Origin: Antilocapra americana
Taxonomy: Eukaryota; Chordata; Mammalia; Artiodactyla; Antilocapridae
Assembly (NCBI GenBank): GCA_007570785.1
Contig: ML660777.1
Coordinates: 5,340,587 to 5,404,586, forward strand
Reading direction: 5' to 3'
Length of the DNA stretch: 64,000 bases
The position numbers and the translations under genes are program-made. Position 1 is the stretch's first letter, and every line of letters begins with the position of its first letter. Positions 61,031 through 64,000 of this stretch are shown one piece after another. The notes beneath the pieces are model-generated. The model did not search any database, was not told where the DNA came from, and saw nothing but the letters and a program-made list of their open reading frames with translations.

Positions 61031-62208
61031 ACTTTTAGTCTCATGTATTCCTGACTTGCAGCTGAAGTGGACACCAACCTGAAAACATCAAGCACAGACC
61101 AATCAAGCCTCAACAAACAGCCTGCTCCCTCTAGTCAAACGAGCAGAAAGGGACAGGCTAATGAAACAGAACACTTTTAGACAATTAGCTGCGCCACTCC
61201 AGACAAACAGAAGAAACTATGACCACCCAAGCCAACAAAGGCTGAGTGGGGAGATCAGATGTGTGTCCTCACAAGCTCTAACGAGGAGCCCCAACATCCC
61301 TAAGAGAGTGGTGTCAGAGAGGACCAAGGAGAGAGCCGGAACCTTCCAGTGTGCCAGCTATACTGAAGCATCGACTACAGTGTCAGTGTGACCACACAGG
61401 AGCCTGAAACCCACCCACACCCACTGACAAGGCATCTCTTCTCCCTGCCCCCCAAAACTGGCATCATACCAAATCACTGTCCAGAGGAACAAGACAACCT
61501 CCATCCACTATGGTGTCAGCAGAGACCATGTGGGGATCTGGGAATCAAACTATGCCCAGAATGACGAAGACCCCTCTCCCTGTTTCTGCCACAAGATACC
61601 AACAGAGGATGAAGGGCTGAATCTGGGTATTTAACCTCCTGGCAGTAGTAAGGCAGCACCCTTTGCCTCCTTGCCTGGAGAAGTGTCAAAGCTAGTTAAA
61701 ACAAAGGGTTTCAATAAAGACTTACAGTCTAAGATAATATAAAAGTGTTGAGAAACTTCAATCAAGAATCACCTGACATACCACAAACCCAGAAAATCTT
61801 AAACTAACTGAGAAACGATAATCAGTACACGCCAACACCTAAATCCTTATGAGTTCCCCTTCCAAAGAAGAATGATAAATCCCATTCTTCCCACTCAGAA
61901 CATCGACTCTAATCTCAGGTAGAAAAGCAAGAACTGCAGTGACTGAGTCTTTTGTAAATGGTTCCATTCTGGCCACAGTGCAGCAGGCACTGAGAGAGAG
62001 AGGTCAGGCTAATTGTAAAGCTAAGTCAGAGTTTAAATATTTACTTCACTTCCACTCCTGTCCAACTGCTTTCCATAAGCTAGGAGCAAAATCAGGGAAA
62101 AACTGAGTGTATGATATTTCTTCTTCATGGAGACTTTATGCTGAAGACTCAATTTTGAAACAATTTAAATGTTGTGAAATATAAAAGACAAACATGGGAA
62201 CTAAAGCT

Positions 62209-62484
62209 GCTGCTGCTGGTAAGTTGTTTCAGTCGTGTCCGACTCTGTGCGACCCTATAGATGCAGCCCACCAGGCTCCCTCTGTCCCTGGGATTGTCCA
62301 GGCAAGGACACTGGAGTGGGTTTTTGCCATTTCCTTCTCCAATGCGTGAAAGTGAAAAGTGAAAGTGAAGTCGCTCAGTCGTGTCCAACTCTTAGAGACC
62401 TCATGGACTGCAGCCGACCAGGCTCCTCTGTCCATGGGATTTTCCAGGCAAGAGTGCTGGAGTGGGGTGTCACTGCCTTCTCTG
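62209..62484 (-). mobile_element. Dimeric Bov-A2 SINE with perfect 14-bp TSD
   Basis: Two Bov-A monomers in the same orientation, joined by the linker ccatttccttctccaatgcg followed by a tgaaagtgaa-type repeat. Flanked by exact tgggaactaaagct copies at 62195-62208 and 62485-62498, showing that the dimer inserted as one unit. Confidence 0.93.
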
Positions 62485-62867
62485 TGGGAACTAAAGCTAC
62501 CATCTCTAATTCACCTCTGTGGCTATAGACACACATCTAGTTCTCATTTCCTCTAAACCTACAACCCTGACACTCCATCAAAATTCTGCTTTTGATCTGA
62601 ACCACTAAGGAATAATCTATTTTATTTTCTTCTGAAAAGTAAAACAAATGAAAACAAAAATTAAACAATTCCTTAAGTGACAGAACGCCACAGATAGGGA
62701 GATTGAATGAGGTAGCTGAACACTGAAAAATGAAGGTCTTAGTGTTAAATTCATAGCTGCACGAGACGTTAACTGCCATACCTTTTTCCATTTTGCATTT
62801 ACAGTTTTCGTCTTTATCTATGCCCTGGAGAGGTCCTGGGCAGTGCCAAAGACTACAGCACAGTTCG

Positions 62868-62883
62868 CACACACACACACACC
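62868..62883. repeat. Short (CA)n run
   Basis: gcacacacacacacacac, about eight dinucleotides. Confidence 0.85.
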
Positions 62884-64000
62884 TTTTTCCTGATTGAATG
62901 AATCCACCCATAACTTTGTAATTCTTGGGAGGTTGCAGTAAACCACACTTACAACGGGAACCACATGTTGGCATAGGTGGCCACGCTGCCATGGTATTTC
63001 TCTTCAGTCATGAACATGAAGGGACTGTCACCTGCTTCAGAGTCATATGAACAGAAATTTTACTCCCTTCTTTTCACCAAATACCTACAACACTGCCAGG
63101 ACCACTGATCATTCCATTATTTTTCTTTTGGGCCAGTGTACCATTAAAGTCGACTTGAAATTTTCTAAAACTGTTTTCACAACAAGTCTAGTGACTTTGG
63201 CATTTACACACAGATTAAAAATAAATCCCAGATGAAAGTCTGAATTTCCTGTTTTAAATGTTAATTTTGACTGACTTACATGTTATGAAGAGTGACCTAA
63301 CATTCATTAGGTTTTCCTTTTTCACAATGAAAATCAACATTATAAAATAATTTAAATATTTTGAAAACTAGTCATTAGCTCTTTGAATGTAGACAATTTA
63401 AATGACACAGCTCAGTCTATCTTCCCACCACAGTAAGTCCATTCCTAACAGAACTTCTCCACATCAACCAGTAAGATCCAGAAAATACAGGAAGGTTTTC
63501 TCTTTCATTTAAACAGAAATTTATCAATTAGGCAATCCAAGTGCTAATGTGATCACAGAAGCATAACATAAATGAAGCTAGATAATTATCATGTAAATTA
63601 AATTCTAGATTTGGGAGAATCTTTTCTTTGATATTTGAGAACTGAATGACAAGGATTCTTAGAAAAATGAAACTATTTAATATGAGAGTGTGTTGTATTT
63701 TTATAATATGTGATAGTTCTCTGATATTCCAGATACTCATTTCTGATTTTTCTACACACAATTATTTCAGTCATTGAGAAAGTGAGACACATGGGACAGA
63801 GCATTCCACCTCACAAATTTCACAGGTAAAAGAACATTTAGAAAAGAACCTCAATAAAAGAACTCCTGGGGGCCGATTCTGAAGAAAGCGATGGCCACTC
63901 TGTCAGAAAACAAGTGGTGGAGATGGCCTCAACTGTCCTCTGAAATCCTTACATATCTGAAGCTTAATGAGAACACATTTTTGAAGCCCAATAATGACAA

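Larger units (their letters stand above)
59204..64000 (-). other. PHACTR2: PHACTR2 upstream intron, partial
   Basis: Lies 5' of the first visible exon on the gene strand. Contains an L1 fragment split by a Bov-tA, a CHR SINE and a dimeric Bov-A2 SINE. Stretches 59260-59900, 61040-62190 and 62500-64000 show no confident feature; no CpG-rich promoter is present, so the transcription start lies further away. Confidence 0.8.

Noticed and set aside
132..62484. tRNA genes suggested by box A/B-like sequences
   Set aside because: All occurrences lie in tRNA-derived SINEs (Bov-tA, CHR) followed by SINE bodies; none has an intact cloverleaf-sized independent gene.
62537..62992. A 151-codon minus-strand frame with many cysteines
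   Set aside because: Cys/Val repeats come from a (CA)n run; the rest has no recognised domain. Only the first 13 codons are kept as a weak candidate exon.
1..64000. CRISPR arrays, phage, plasmid or bacterial operon structures
   Set aside because: The direct repeats are SINE/LINE copies and their target-site duplications; the exon/intron gene and repeat content are mammalian.

Overview
The window is mammalian genomic DNA from a ruminant, most likely a bovid. Three things show this. It is full of tRNA-derived Bov-tA / Bov-A2 SINEs (ruminant-restricted). It carries many BovB (RTE-type) LINE pieces. It also has artiodactyl CHR-type SINEs next to old L1, L2 and MIR remnants. Gene density is very low, base composition is mostly AT-rich, and the coding sequence is broken into short exons with canonical GT/AG borders. 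No bacterial, phage, plasmid or CRISPR feature is present.

The only gene I can support is PHACTR2 (phosphatase and actin regulator 2), read on the minus strand. Seven consecutive internal coding exons are visible, from 5' to 3' of the gene: 59203-59036, 26111-26031, 21175-21017, 15590-15351, 11542-11014, 2381-2176 and 587-431. Every junction keeps the reading frame. Together they hold 1540 nt (about 513 codons), the bulk of a protein of roughly 630 residues. They cover the N-terminal basic segment, RPEL motif 1, the long disordered Pro/Ser/Lys-rich middle, the acidic segment, RPEL motif 2 and the start of RPEL motif 3. The first exon(s) with the promoter lie beyond 64000. The exons for the rest of RPEL 3, RPEL 4, the PP1-binding C-terminus and the 3' UTR lie before position 1.

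Layout: 1-430 intron; 431-2381 two exons 1.6 kb apart; 2382-11013 intron with an interrupted L1, a 1.7-kb BovB copy and many SINEs; 11014-15590 two long exons encoding the disordered middle; 15591-26111 two small exons in AT-rich, repeat-poor introns; 26112-59035 a 33-kb intron packed with L1, BovB and SINE insertions, several nested and with target-site duplications; 59036-59203 the N-terminal exon; 59204-64000 part of the upstream intron, including a dimeric Bov-A2 SINE with a perfect 14-bp duplication.

I did not find an undescribed biological system. What deserves a second look is the frame-neutral exon arrangement, an unassigned interspersed repeat present twice, inverted SINE pairs that could shape RNA processing, and insertions with perfect target-site duplications that could be polymorphic.
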